DNA of 64,000 bases from Daphnia pulex (Eukaryota > Arthropoda > Branchiopoda > Diplostraca > Daphniidae), in the NCBI RefSeq assembly GCF_021134715.1, contig NC_060018.1:6775501-6839500 (forward strand). The letters are read 5' to 3'. Under the pieces are notes generated by a model that was not told where the DNA came from, ran no database searches, and saw nothing but the letters and a program-made list of their open reading frames with translations. Below, one piece after another: positions 43,594 through 54,989 of this stretch; position 1 is the stretch's first letter; each line of letters starts with the position of its first letter. The position numbers and the translations under genes were made by a program.

Positions 43594-46500
43594 CTATTTG
43601 ACGAACGCTTCTGGCGGAATCTCCCCAGCAGCTTTGAGCTCAATGAAAACATATGCAGCAAGATCGTAATCCCACCCACAGTCTTCCAAACATTTGAATG
43701 ACCATCTTGAGTCCATTCGAGATTGTTCAGAAAAAGATGCTATCATTTGTTGTTGCTGTTGCTCGGGTTCGATGAACGCTGCTAGTGGGATCTTGAAAGT
43801 TCTTTGGAGCAAATTGAAACGATAGGCGGCACTATCGTAAACCCACCCGTTGTCCTTCAAACAGTTCAATGACCAATTTGAGTCCATCCCAGATTTTTCA
43901 GAGAAGGATGCCACCATTTCTTGTTGCTGTTGCTCGGGTTCGATGAACGCTGCTAGTGGAATCTTGAAGGTTCCTTTAAGCTCAGTGAAAACATATGCAG
44001 CACGATCGTAATCCCACCCACAGTCTTCCAAAAATTTGAATGACCATCTCGAGTCTATTCCAGATTTTTCAGAGAAGGATGCCACCATTTCTTGTTGCTG
44101 TTGCTCGGGTGCGATGAACGCTGCTAGTGGAATCTTGAAGGTTCCTTTAAGCTCAGTGAAAACATGTGCAGCACGATAGTAATCCCACCCACAGTCTTCC
44201 AAAAATTTGAATGACCATCGTGAGTCTATTCCAGATTTTTCAGAGAAGGATGCCACCATTTCTTGTTGCTGTTGCTTGGGTTCGATGAACGCTGCTAGTG
44301 GAATCTTGAAGGTTCCTTTAAGCTCAGTGAAAACATATGCAGCACGATAGTAATCCCACCCACAGTCTTCCAAACATTTGAATGACCAATTTGAGTCCAT
44401 TCCAGATTGTTCAGCGAAGGATGCCACCATTTGCTGATGAACGACTTGATTAACAATAGTAGACTCATTGGCTGGTGCACGCATGAGTACAGAACGTAAG
44501 TCTTCACACGAAGAATGCCTGCTAACATCGTGGGCAACATTTCGACTACTAGCATCGCTGATCAAATCACGCCAGGTCCCATCCCTTTGCAACGTTAGAA
44601 AATGCCCACAAATTACAAGCATTTCCTTGGCACGGGTTACGGAGACGTTAATTCTTGATAACGAGGTGATGAACCCGATACTTCCGACGAGATTTTCTTC
44701 TGCCTGTGATGATGCTCTGACGCATGAAATGACGATTATATCTTTCTCTCTCCCTTGGAAACTGTCGACGGTGTTCACATCTACTGTTGATGCGCTGCAA
44801 TTTGATTTGATGCCCACTTTTTTTAGTTGTTCTATGATGCATAATTTCTGACTTTTATAGAAAGTGATAACGCCAATTGATTTCCAACGGTTTAAAGGAG
44901 AGTCCAGGAACAACCTTACAATTCTGGCCACCACAGCGGCCTCTTGCTGGTTTCTAAAGCTTTGTTCCTCACGAAGTTCTTGCCCATCAACAACGTTTAG
45001 CACTCTAAATAAATCGAGATTTATAAATTTAAAAATGGTTGATAAGACATGTGAATCGGGAAGTAAAAGCAGTTTAAAAGGTTAATTCACCTATACTCGT
45101 GACAGGGTCCGTTCCTTATAAGACTCTCATCAGTTTCTAATTTTCCAGCGTAGAAATACCTCGAAGGCCACTCGCATATGGATGAAACCATTCGGTACTG
45201 CGTCGTCAACATAATCACACCATCCTTATTTTCATCACGTACTGAATAAAAGCGATTAAAAAGGGACTGTGCAAATCCTTTCTTTTGGGCAACCTGAATG
45301 TGGAAAGTAAGAAAAAGGAGGTTATTTCAATTGTTCGGTGTAAATGGGATTTTTTTCATGTAATCTACCTTGGAAAGAACAGTTGCTGGCAATTGCTTTG
45401 GATCCCCAATCAAGATTAGCTTAGTTATGCCAAAAGCAAGTGGCGTTATGGACTCCGGCTCGGTGCATTGGGACGCTTCATCAAGAATGCAACAGAGGAA
45501 TGGAGAACTTCCTTGGTGCTCCAAAAAAAGCTCCTCCATTTCTCTACTCCGACAGGAGTTTAAAGTAGAGCATATAATTTGAGCATGAGACAGCAAATGT
45601 TTTCTAATTCCAGGACGCTCTTTTTTGGAATTGAAATATTGGAAGTGGGTCTCTAGGCTTTCATCGTAAGACCTATTCACTACTTCAATTTGATCGTTTA
45701 TCTGCTCTAACCTACTACCATGCATTTCCTTCTCGGCTTCATCCAAAAGTCCCATCTATGAAAAAAATGATGAAAAACATTATTAAACTAGACTAGCCTT
45801 AATAAATGAAAATAAAACAATAAAAACCTTGGAAGGAGTACGAAGTAAAGTGATCAAATTATTCATTTCTTGTCGAAGACTTTTCAATTCTTCACACAAA
45901 GTTTGAAGTTTGCCACTTTCTGGGGAAATTCTTGTAGCAGCATCAGCACGTTGTATATTTTCTGTAAGTTTGTCAAGAGAAATGTTTTGAACGTCCGGAT
46001 GCATAGACGCTTTAACACCGATCCGTATAACTGTAAAAAAAATGCATGAAAAATAATTGCAGGTCATAGTAAATTAAGATTTACTTACTGTCATATCCTA
46101 TTTTCGAATCACGTGCAATTAGAAGGCGATTCGCTATCTCGTCTATTGCGTTGTTTGATGGGGCACAGACTAGTATCCGTGGAATGTCTGTCGTGGTCTG
46201 CCCTGGGCGTCTGTCTGTTTTTTCGTGATACAGAGATATCATGCGTGAGATCAATTCTACAATCACACGGGTTTTTCCAGTACCTAAATGAATAGTGCAT
46301 GTGACATTATGATTAAATAGAAATTAAGCGAGGAAAATATATCTAACCTGGAGGTCCATGTAAGAGGGCAACTCTGGGTTGATTTTCTGATGCGAATACT
46401 ACTGTTCGTGAAAAAGACTCAACAACTTCATGTTGAACAGGATTCAAAACTGCTTGACTCTCAAGATCCACTGCGTCCAACTGAAATGCATCCTCACAAT

Positions 46501-48483
46501 CACTTGGCCGAAGAATTACTTCACATAGAGGGGAACGAGCTAACTCGGCGTTGAGAATGAATTGTTTTACTACGGTGTTAAGTCGTGATACTGTAGTAAC
46601 AGTAAAGAATTTGTCCAGATTTCGGGGGACACGAGACATTTCCATCCGTAGAAAGAACGATTTTAAGGGAAAATTTAAGCATTGAGGGATTTCTAACAGG
46701 CGCGAATCAATTTGATCTGACTTCCAATAGTGTTTGATATCCAACCTTTCAGCAACAGCAAAGATCTTCACAGGGGGTTCTTGAGGTGAAATATGGACAT
46801 CCAAGGCAACGAGGTCCATATTGGATATCATAATTCGTGACAAAGTTTCACATCGAAGAAGAGCGAAACCATCGCAAAACTCAGGTTTTGGGTGAATCAA
46901 TGTAGTAAAAACTTCAGGTTCTCTTGTTTCTACATCGTTGCAAATGCTAGCCCACAACTCTTCAAGCATGAGCGGGGTGAAAGTACTACTATAACTTTCT
47001 ACACTAGCATAAGAAGATTGAACAGGCAGCAGCGAAAGTTCTGGACGAATACAGGAATTCTCTCGTCGTAGTGAATCGAGCAACGGAGGCAGCTTATGCT
47101 TATTCTCGGTCTCCTTTTCATTCTATTTAGAAAATATATAATATTGACCGAAATTTAACACATAAAATTTAAAAAAATATTACCTCAATCCAGTCATATC
47201 TCCAGTTGCATATTATGTGCAGTATGTCATTCATTAATGCTTCCCTATCCACTGGACGGTAAGAAGTTTTATCTGGAAGAGAGTTTAGTTTTGGGTTTTC
47301 TGTTTCATAGATTCAACAATTAAAAATTAAATAGATAACAGATACTTAAATCATTTTAACACACTTACCAGGGACGAGAAGAGGACTAGTTTCAACATTA
47401 TCTCGCACCAGGGGTTTCTTGAAGGAATGCGTCACGGAGGGAGGTCTATCTTTTTCCTTCTTATTTGCTTCGTTGACAGAATCAACACTACTGTCACACC
47501 TGGACTTTTTACTCAAGTCATCGCGAAACGAGTCAATACAGTATTTTCTCTTCTGGTCGGTCATTTGATTGCTCTGTGCTACAGGATTTCTTTGTGTAGT
47601 GTGTTTCGATTGCAATTTTTCATGGTGATTGGCTTTTTCAGTTGACTGGCTATCTGTTTCTCTCCTGGAAGGCCCACCAGGAATCGCCAGAGAATGCAAA
47701 ATTCTGGGTTTAGTTTGAAGGTTTATTTTTCCTGTTTGCTTAAAATGTTCAGAAGAATTCAACTGTTGTGAGTTTGAAGCTGTTGAATACTTGTCAGAGG
47801 TAGTCATAATTAGTGATTCCTCCAACGGATCACACAGACTTTGTGCTGCAGAAACACAAGGTGCTTCAGCAACTGCATGGTCACCATAATTCAAACACAC
47901 CTATAATAATAAATCAGGTATTTTAATATTTAACATAACACATTAACTATAATTTGGCTGAGGTTACCTTATCATCTTCAGAATTTTTCAATACAATAAA
48001 AACAAATGCATCTTGCTCTGTTGCTTCCATTGCTCCTAAACTAAATACATCTCCTTCTCGAAGAATGGTTCTTGTGTTAGCAGGAATTCTCTTTTGGTGT
48101 TTACCAATCCCGTGATAAACACCGTTTGTGCTCTATAGCAATAAAATATTTAACCATCAGTCTGATAAAACTTTAGTATATAATATTTACCTTTAAGTCT
48201 TCAATGCTCCAACTCTTGTCTATGTATTTCAATACACAGTGTTCTCTTGACACAAATTTACCATTGCATACAATGTCGATATCGTCTCCTGCTTCCCGCC
48301 CAATTGTCAGCTAATAAAAGATAGCCATATTAACCAAAATTGATAACAAATGTTCATATTTTATAATCTTACTTTCTCTCTAGTTCCCAACAGGATATTT
48401 AAATGAATGGTGGATATTTGATTACCCAGGCGTTCAATGTACCAGTCTGAGTCTTCCATTATGTTGCCAACCAACTGCGCCAT
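43594..48483 (-). CDS. FHA - Senataxin/Sen1-like SF1 helicase - five TAP-C (NXF1 UBA-like) domains
   Basis: Eleven exons join in frame to about 1396 residues: 48483-48373, 48310-48191, 48132-47968, 47900-47369, 47272-47184, 47122-46348, 46283-46089, 46030-45828, 45755-45369, 45293-45091, 45004-43594. An FHA domain fills residues about 13-125 ([27 protein letters not shown]). A polar linker follows. The SF1B helicase has Walker A HGPPGTGKT (about 594), motif Ia [11 protein letters not shown], motif II DEASQCTEP (about 822), motif III LIGDPKQLPATVLS, QYRM, VDSFQGREKD (about 1007) and INVSVTRAKE (about 1043). This set is that of Sen1/Senataxin/IGHMBP2 5'-3' RNA-DNA helicases. From about 1117 to the end are five tandem units of about 55 residues (MVASFSEKSG, WSFKCLEDCGWDY, AAYVF, IPLAAF). 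They match the NXF1 TAP-C UBA-like fold, the last ending EIPPEAFVK as in NXF1. In NXF1 this domain binds FG-nucleoporins. Every motor motif is intact. Confidence 0.88.
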
Positions 48484-49079
48484 GTGATGACAAAAGGGAA
48501 AATGAGTAAATGACTTAGCCTTGAATCTAGACGCTAGCAGACGAAAACTGATCCAAAATTCTCATCAAAAATAAAAGAAGGGTACTACCCTGGGTTTCAG
48601 CAACCAAGTTTTCAATTCGTTCAACCACTACAGATAAACAAATTTAATGATTGTAATTATAACGTCCTTCAAATACTGGTTTCGGAAATGTAGCAAGTAC
48701 TTTCAAAACGAACAACACCAAAAAAAATCGAAATGCAAAAAATTAGAAATACTGTGTCATACGCAAAACGGAAAAAGGTTCCTATATTACTTCAGATATA
48801 CGAGTTAAGGTAAAATTTATAGACTTCAACAATGGCAAAAGACAATTACACGGCCGCAAGTTTCATATAATAAGTCGAAATCTTTGGAGATACAGAAAGA
48901 AAAATCCAGCAAAATAAAAACATGACGCATCAACTTATTTGTTTCCTTTTCCGAGATGGATTATAGATAAATGAGGACAGCCACTGAAATTGGTTAAAAA
49001 AAAAATGGATTTAGTAAGAGTGAAACACGTTTTTACGTTCTAATCGGCCAAAACAACCAATACGATAGATGTATAACTC
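48484..49079. promoter_or_regulatory. Upstream region of the full FHA-helicase gene
   Basis: AT-rich, duplicated at 52850-53440. A minus-strand stretch at about 48640-48590 ending CCCAGGGTAG looks like a possible 5' UTR exon with donor, but no ATG links to the coding frame. Contains the decayed 3' end of the eIF4A3 pseudogene. Confidence 0.35.
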
Positions 49080-50208
49080 ACGTTTGTTAGGGACCAACGA
49101 AACTTGTTGCACATCAATACCACGAGCCCAAACGTCAGTTGTAATAAGAACTCGGCTAGAATAGACGAATAAATTTCAATTACTCTGAATGGTTAAATAG
49201 TTGACGAACATTTCAATACCTCTGACCATTACGGAATTCTTTCATAATAGTATTTTAGTATCACGTTCTTTTTTAAAACGTCTCTTCTCAATAAACGGTA
49301 AAATTCGCTTCACGCATTTTCTCCGTCAACCAGTCGACATAAAATCAACAATAGAAGAAATTCAATCGCGACTAACCTTGCGTTTAGTATTACAAAAGAT
49401 AACCGCCTGCGGGATTGTCAGTGTATCGTAAAGATGGCACAACGTGTCAAACCTCCATTCTTCTCTTTCGGCTGCGACAAAGAACTGTTAGATTCCTTCG
49501 AGTGTCAACTCATCACTAAACCAGTAAACCACATAAAATAATTAGTAATAAAAAACAAGCAGCAGACTTATAACAACGTTTACCGTTTGACTAAAATGCG
49601 AATGGGATCTGTCATGAAATGTGGCTGAAAGAAGAACCACCTTGAACAAAAGATTGATTTAATTGGTTTGTCTTATGAAATATCATAACACATACTTGGG
49701 TTGCTGGAGGAAGGTAACGGTAGACATTGTAAATTTGCTCCTTGAACCCTTTATTTAACATTTCATCGGCTTCATCCAGGACCAACATTTTAATTGAACG
49801 TGTCCTTAGTGTCCGTCGGCGAATCATATCTGTAGAGTAATCAAGACACTTATCATCAATCCAAACTTAACAAACAGAAATAGCAAAATATACCAAATAC
49901 ACGTCCAGGGGTTCCAGAAACAATGTGCTGACCATAGTCCAATTTTCGAACATCCTCTCCAACATTAGTGCCGCCGATACACGCATGGCATTGAACATTC
50001 ATGTAATCACCAAGAGCCAGAATGACCTAAACACAAGCTAAATGAAAACACTGTACTATAGAAAGTAATGCCATAACATACTTTCTGAATTTGAACTGCC
50101 AACTCTCAAGTGGGGCTTAGAACCAATATTTGAGTTTCTCTTGTTTGAATTTCAAGACTCTGAAGAATTGAAATTGAAAATGTGGCTGTTTTGCCAGTAC
50201 CGGATTGT
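49080..50208 (-). pseudogene. eIF4A3-like pseudogene, truncated copy
   Basis: Carries the exons with [47 protein letters not shown] and YRYLPPATQ, then broken C-terminal exons. The 5' exons are missing because the duplication junction cuts within the second exon. The same in-frame TGA in place of the PTRELA arginine (near 50117) and the same deletions as in the fuller copy are present, so the gene was dead before it was duplicated. Confidence 0.88.
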
Positions 50209-52849
50209 ACTCATATTCTTACTCATATTCATTTCTTGTCGAAGACTTTTCAATTCTTCACACAAAGTTTGAAGTTTGCCACTTTCTGGGGAAATTCTTG
50301 TAGCAGCATCAGCACGTTGTATATTTTCTGTAAGTTTGTCAAGAGAAATGTTTTGAACGTCCGGATGCATAGACGCTTTAACACCGATCCGTATAACTGT
50401 AAAAAAAATGCATGAAAAATAATTGCAGGTCATAGTAAATTAAGATTTACTTACTGTCATATCCTATTTTCGAATCACGTGCAATTAGAAGGCGATTCGC
50501 TATCTCGTCTATTGCGTTGTTTGATGGGGCACAGACTAGTATCCGTGGAATGTCTGTCGTGGTCTGCCCTGGGCGTCTGTCTGTTTTTTCGTGATACAGA
50601 GATATCATGCGTGAGATCAATTCTACAATCACACGGGTTTTTCCAGTACCTAAATGAATAGTGCATGTGACATTATGATTAAATAGAAATTAAGCGAGGA
50701 AAATATATCTAACCTGGAGGTCCATGTAAGAGGGCAACTCTGGGTTGATTTTCTGATGCGAATACTACTGTTCGTGAAAAAGACTCAACAACTTCATGTT
50801 GAACAGGATTCAAAACTGCTTGACTCTCAAGATCCACTGCGTCCAACTGAAATGCATCCTCACAATCACTTGGCCGAAGAATTACTTCACATAGAGGGGA
50901 ACGAGCTAACTCGGCGTTGAGAATGAATTGTTTTACTACGGTGTTAAGTCGTGATACTGTAGTAACAGTAAAGAATTTGTCCAGATTTCGGGGGACACGA
51001 GACATTTCCATCCGTAGAAAGAACGATTTTAAGGGAAAATTTAAGCATTGAGGGATTTCTAACAGGCGCGAATCAATTTGATCTGACTTCCAATAGTGTT
51101 TGATATCCAACCTTTCAGCAACAGCAAAGATCTTCACAGGGGGTTCTTGAGGTGAAATATGGACATCCAAGGCAACGAGGTCCATATTGGATATCATAAT
51201 TCGTGACAAAGTTTCACATCGAAGAAGAGCGAAACCATCGCAAAACTCAGGTTTTGGGTGAATCAATGTAGTAAAAACTTCAGGTTCTCTTGTTTCTACA
51301 TCGTTGCAAATGCTAGCCCACAACTCTTCAAGCATGAGCGGGGTGAAAGTACTACTATAACTTTCTACACTAGCATAAGAAGATTGAACAGGCAGCAGCG
51401 AAAGTTCTGGACGAATACAGGAATTCTCTCGTCGTAGTGAATCGAGCAACGGAGGCAGCTTATGCTTATTCTCGGTCTCCTTTTCATTCTATTTAGAAAA
51501 TATATAATATTGACCGAAATTTAACACATAAAATTTAAAAAAATATTACCTCAATCCAGTCATATCTCCAGTTGCATATTATGTGCAGTATGTCATTCAT
51601 TAATGCTTCCCTATCCACTGGACGGTAAGAAGTTTTATCTGGAAGAGAGTTTAGTTTTGGGTTTTCTGTTTCATAGATTCAACAATTAAAAATTAAATAG
51701 ATAACAGATACTTAAATCATTTTAACACACTTACCAGGGACGAGAAGAGGACTAGTTTCAACATTATCTCGCACCAGGGGTTTCTTGAAGGAATGCGTCA
51801 CGGAGGGAGGTCTATCTTTTTCCTTCTTATTTGCTTCGTTGACAGAATCAACACTACTGTCACACCTGGACTTTTTACTCAAGTCATCGCGAAACGAGTC
51901 AATACAGTATTTTCTCTTCTGGTCGGTCATTTGATTGCTCTGTGCTACAGGATTTCTTTGTGTAGTGTGTTTCGATTGCAATTTTTCATGGTGATTGGCT
52001 TTTTCAGTTGACTGGCTATCTGTTTCTCTCCTGGAAGGCCCACCAGGAATCACCAGAGAATGCAAAATTCTGGGTTTAGTTTGAAGGTTTATTTTTCCTG
52101 TTTGCTTAAAATGTTCAGAAGAATTCAACTGTTGTGAGTTTGAAGCTGTTGAATACTTGTCAGAGGTAGTCATAATTAGTGATTCCTCCAACGGATCACA
52201 CAGACTTTGTGCTGCAGAAACACAAGGTGCTTCAGCAACTGCATGGTCACCATAATTCAAACACACCTATAATAATAAATCAGGTATTTTAATATTTAAC
52301 ATAACACATTAACTATAATTTGGCTGAGGTTACCTTATCATCTTCAGAATTTTTCAATACAATAAAAACAAATGCATCTTGCTCTGTTGCTTCCATTGCT
52401 CCTAAACTAAATACATCTCCTTCTCGAAGAATGGTTCTTGTGTTAGCAGGAATTCTCTTTTGGTGTTTACCAATCCCGTGATAAACACCGTTTGTGCTCT
52501 ATAGCAATAAAATATTTAACCATCAGTCTGATAAAACTTTAGTATATAATATTTACCTTTAAGTCTTCAATGCTCCAACTCTTGTCTATGTATTTCAATA
52601 CACAGTGTTCTCTTGACACAAATTTACCATTGCATACAATGTCGATATCGTCTCCTGCTTCCCGCCCAATTGTCAGCTAATAAAAGATAGCCATATTAAC
52701 CAAAATTGATAACAAATGTTCATATTTTATAATCTTACTTTCTCTCTAGTTCCCAACAGGATATTTAAATGAATGGTGGATATTTGATTACCCAGGCGTT
52801 CAATGTACCAGTCTGAGTCTTCCATTATGTTGCCAACCAACTGCGCCAT
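50152..52849 (-). CDS. Truncated duplicate of the FHA-helicase gene (FHA, linker, Walker A only)
   Basis: The first seven exons are copied intact, all 4366 bases to the right of the full gene: 52849-52739, 52676-52557, 52498-52334, 52266-51735, 51638-51550, 51488-50714, 50649-50455. The eighth starts at 50396, runs across the duplication junction and reads 20 or so junction/out-of-frame eIF4A3 codons to a stop at 50152. The conceptual product is about 743 residues. It keeps the FHA domain, Walker A and motif Ia, but lacks motif II onward and all TAP-C units, so it cannot be a helicase. It may be transcribed from a duplicated promoter and act as a partial FHA protein, or be a new pseudogene. 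Confidence 0.75.
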
Positions 52850-54569
52850 GTGATGACAAAAGGGAAAATGAGTAAATGACTTAGCCTTGAATCTAGACGC
52901 TAGCAGACGAAAACTGATCCAAAATTCTCATCAAAAATAAAAGAAGGGTACTACCCTGGGTTTCAGCAACCAAGTTTTCAATTCGTTCAACCACTACAGA
53001 TAAACAAATTTAATGATTGTAATTATAACGTCCTTCAAATACTGGTTTCGGAAATGTAGCAAGTACTTTCAAAACGAACAACACCAAAAAAAATCGAAAT
53101 GCTTTATTAGAAATACTGTGTCATACGCAAAACGGAAAAAGGTTCCTATATTACTTCAGATATACGAGTTAAGGTAAAATTTATAGACTTCAACAATGGC
53201 AAAAGACAATTACACGGCCGCAAGTTTCATATAATAAGTCGAAATCTTTGGAGATACAGAAAGAAAAATCCAGCAAAATAAAAACATGACGCATCAACTT
53301 ATTTGTTTCCTTTTCCGAGATGGATTATAGATAAATGAGGACAGCCACTGAAATTGGTTAAAAAAAATGGATTTAGTAAGAGTGAAACACGTTTTTACGT
53401 TCTAATCGGCCAAAACAACCAATACGATAGATGTATAACTCACGTTTGTTAGGGACCAACGAAACTTGTTGCACATCAATACCACGAGCCCAAACGTCAG
53501 TTGTAATAAGAACTCGGCTAGAATAGACGAATAAATTTCAATTACTCTGAATGGTTAAATAGTTGACGAACATTTCAATACCTCTGACCATTACGGAATT
53601 CTTTCATAATAGTATTTTAGTATCACGTTCTTTTTTAAAACGTCTCTTCTCAATAAACGGTAAAATTCGCTTCACGCATTTTCTCCGTCAACCAGTCGAC
53701 ATAAAATCAACAATAGAAGAAATTCAATCGCGACTAACCTTGCGTTTAGTATTACAAAAGATAACCGCCTGCGGGATTGTCAGTGTATCGTAAAGATGGC
53801 ACAACGTGTCAAACCTCCATTCTTCTCTTTCGGCTGCGACAAAGAACTGTTAGATTCCTTCGAGTGTCAACTCATCACTAAACCAGTAAACCACATAAAA
53901 TAATTAGTAATAAAAAACAAGCAGCAGACTTATAACAACGTTTACCGTTTGACTAAAATGCGAATGGGATCTGTCATGAAATGTGGCTGAAAGAAGAACC
54001 ACCTTGAACAAAAGATTGATTTAATTGGTTTGTCTTATGAAATATCATAACACATACTTGGGTTGCTGGAGGAAGGTAACGGTAGACATTGTAAATTTGC
54101 TCCTTGAACCCTTTATTTAACATTTCATCGGCTTCATCCAGGACCAACATTTTAATTGAACGTGTCCTTAGTGTCCGTCGGCGAATCATATCTGTAGAGT
54201 AATCAAGACACTTATCATCAATCCAAACTTAACAAACAGAAATAGCAAAATATACCAAATACACGTCCAGGGGTTCCAGAAACAATGTGCTGACCATAGT
54301 CCAATTTTCGAACATCCTCTCCAACATTAGTGCCGCCGATACACGCATGGCATTGAACATTCATGTAATCACCAAGAGCCAGAATGACCTAAACACAAGC
54401 TAAATGAAAACACTGTACTATAGAAAGTAATGCCATAACATACTTTCTGAATTTGAACTGCCAACTCTCAAGTGGGGCTTAGAACCAATATTTGAGTTTC
54501 TCTTGTTTGAATTTCAAGACTCTGAAGAATTGAAATTGAAAATGTGGCTGTTTTGCCAGTACCGGATTG
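50229..54569. repeat. Tandem duplication, right unit
   Basis: Near-identical to 45861-50208. The junction between the units (50208-50229) carries about 20 bases of filler, TACTCATATTC followed by TTACTCATATTC, found at neither parental edge. That looks like a templated insertion at end joining. Beyond 54569 the eIF4A3-like sequence continues uniquely to its first exon, so this unit keeps the ancestral upstream context. Confidence 0.93.
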
Positions 54570-54899
54570 GGCTTGGGCAATAACGTCTCTCCCCTTGATT
54601 ACTGGGGGCAATTGCTCTCTGCTGAATAGCTGATGGTTTTTCAAATCCTATAGAAACATTTAAAGCCAACCTCAACATTAAAAATCATGTAGGTTAAGGA
54701 TAATGTGAATAATGGAGCAAGGTCTCAACAAGTGAAAGTCTCATTTGTACGTACCATAAGCGTAATTTCCTCTTAGCAGGTCTTCACGGAGGCCCATGCT
54801 GTCAAATGTGGGAATAACATTGACATCTTCACTCGTTTCAAATTCAATATTAGTTAAATCATCCGGCATCTGTTGGACACGTCTGCCTTTAGACTCCAT
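53335..54899 (-). pseudogene. eIF4A3-like DEAD-box pseudogene, fuller copy
   Basis: The order of exons follows eIF4A3. 54899-54755 reads [19 protein letters not shown] and [12 protein letters not shown]. The next exon reads [12 protein letters not shown] and [14 protein letters not shown]. Then come [72 protein letters not shown] and RELYIYRIG. Defects: an extra C after the QRAI codons shifts frame (54605-54610); the PTRELA arginine codon is TGA; the segment after SAT is deleted and out of frame; a TAA replaces Lys in LEGIKQF; further stops follow. Introns are kept, so it arose by DNA duplication rather than retrotransposition. Functional eIF4A3 is the exon-junction-complex helicase; the working gene must be elsewhere. 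Confidence 0.9.
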
Positions 54900-54989
54900 T
54901 TTTTAGAAATCAGAAGTGTGAAAAAGCACGATAGTTTGTGAATAATTAGTTTGCGTCCGTTCGGCAAGGGTGATAGGTTGCTATAGAAT

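Larger units (their letters stand above)
45861..50208. repeat. Tandem duplication, left unit
   Basis: This 4.35-kb unit recurs at 50229-54569, offset 4366 bases over its left part and 4362 over its right part. I see only scattered differences: G47686 against A52052 (Ala/Val change in the helicase linker), a small replacement near 48733 against 53101, and shorter A-runs near 49000 against 53360. The unit covers the 5' two thirds of the FHA-helicase gene, its upstream region and the 3' part of an eIF4A3 pseudogene. Direct orientation. Confidence 0.95.

Noticed and set aside
45861-54569. Tandem duplication as a pure assembly artefact
   Set aside because: The junction has unique filler bases and the units differ at several sites, which a duplicated contig would not show. 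Long-read confirmation is still listed as a check.
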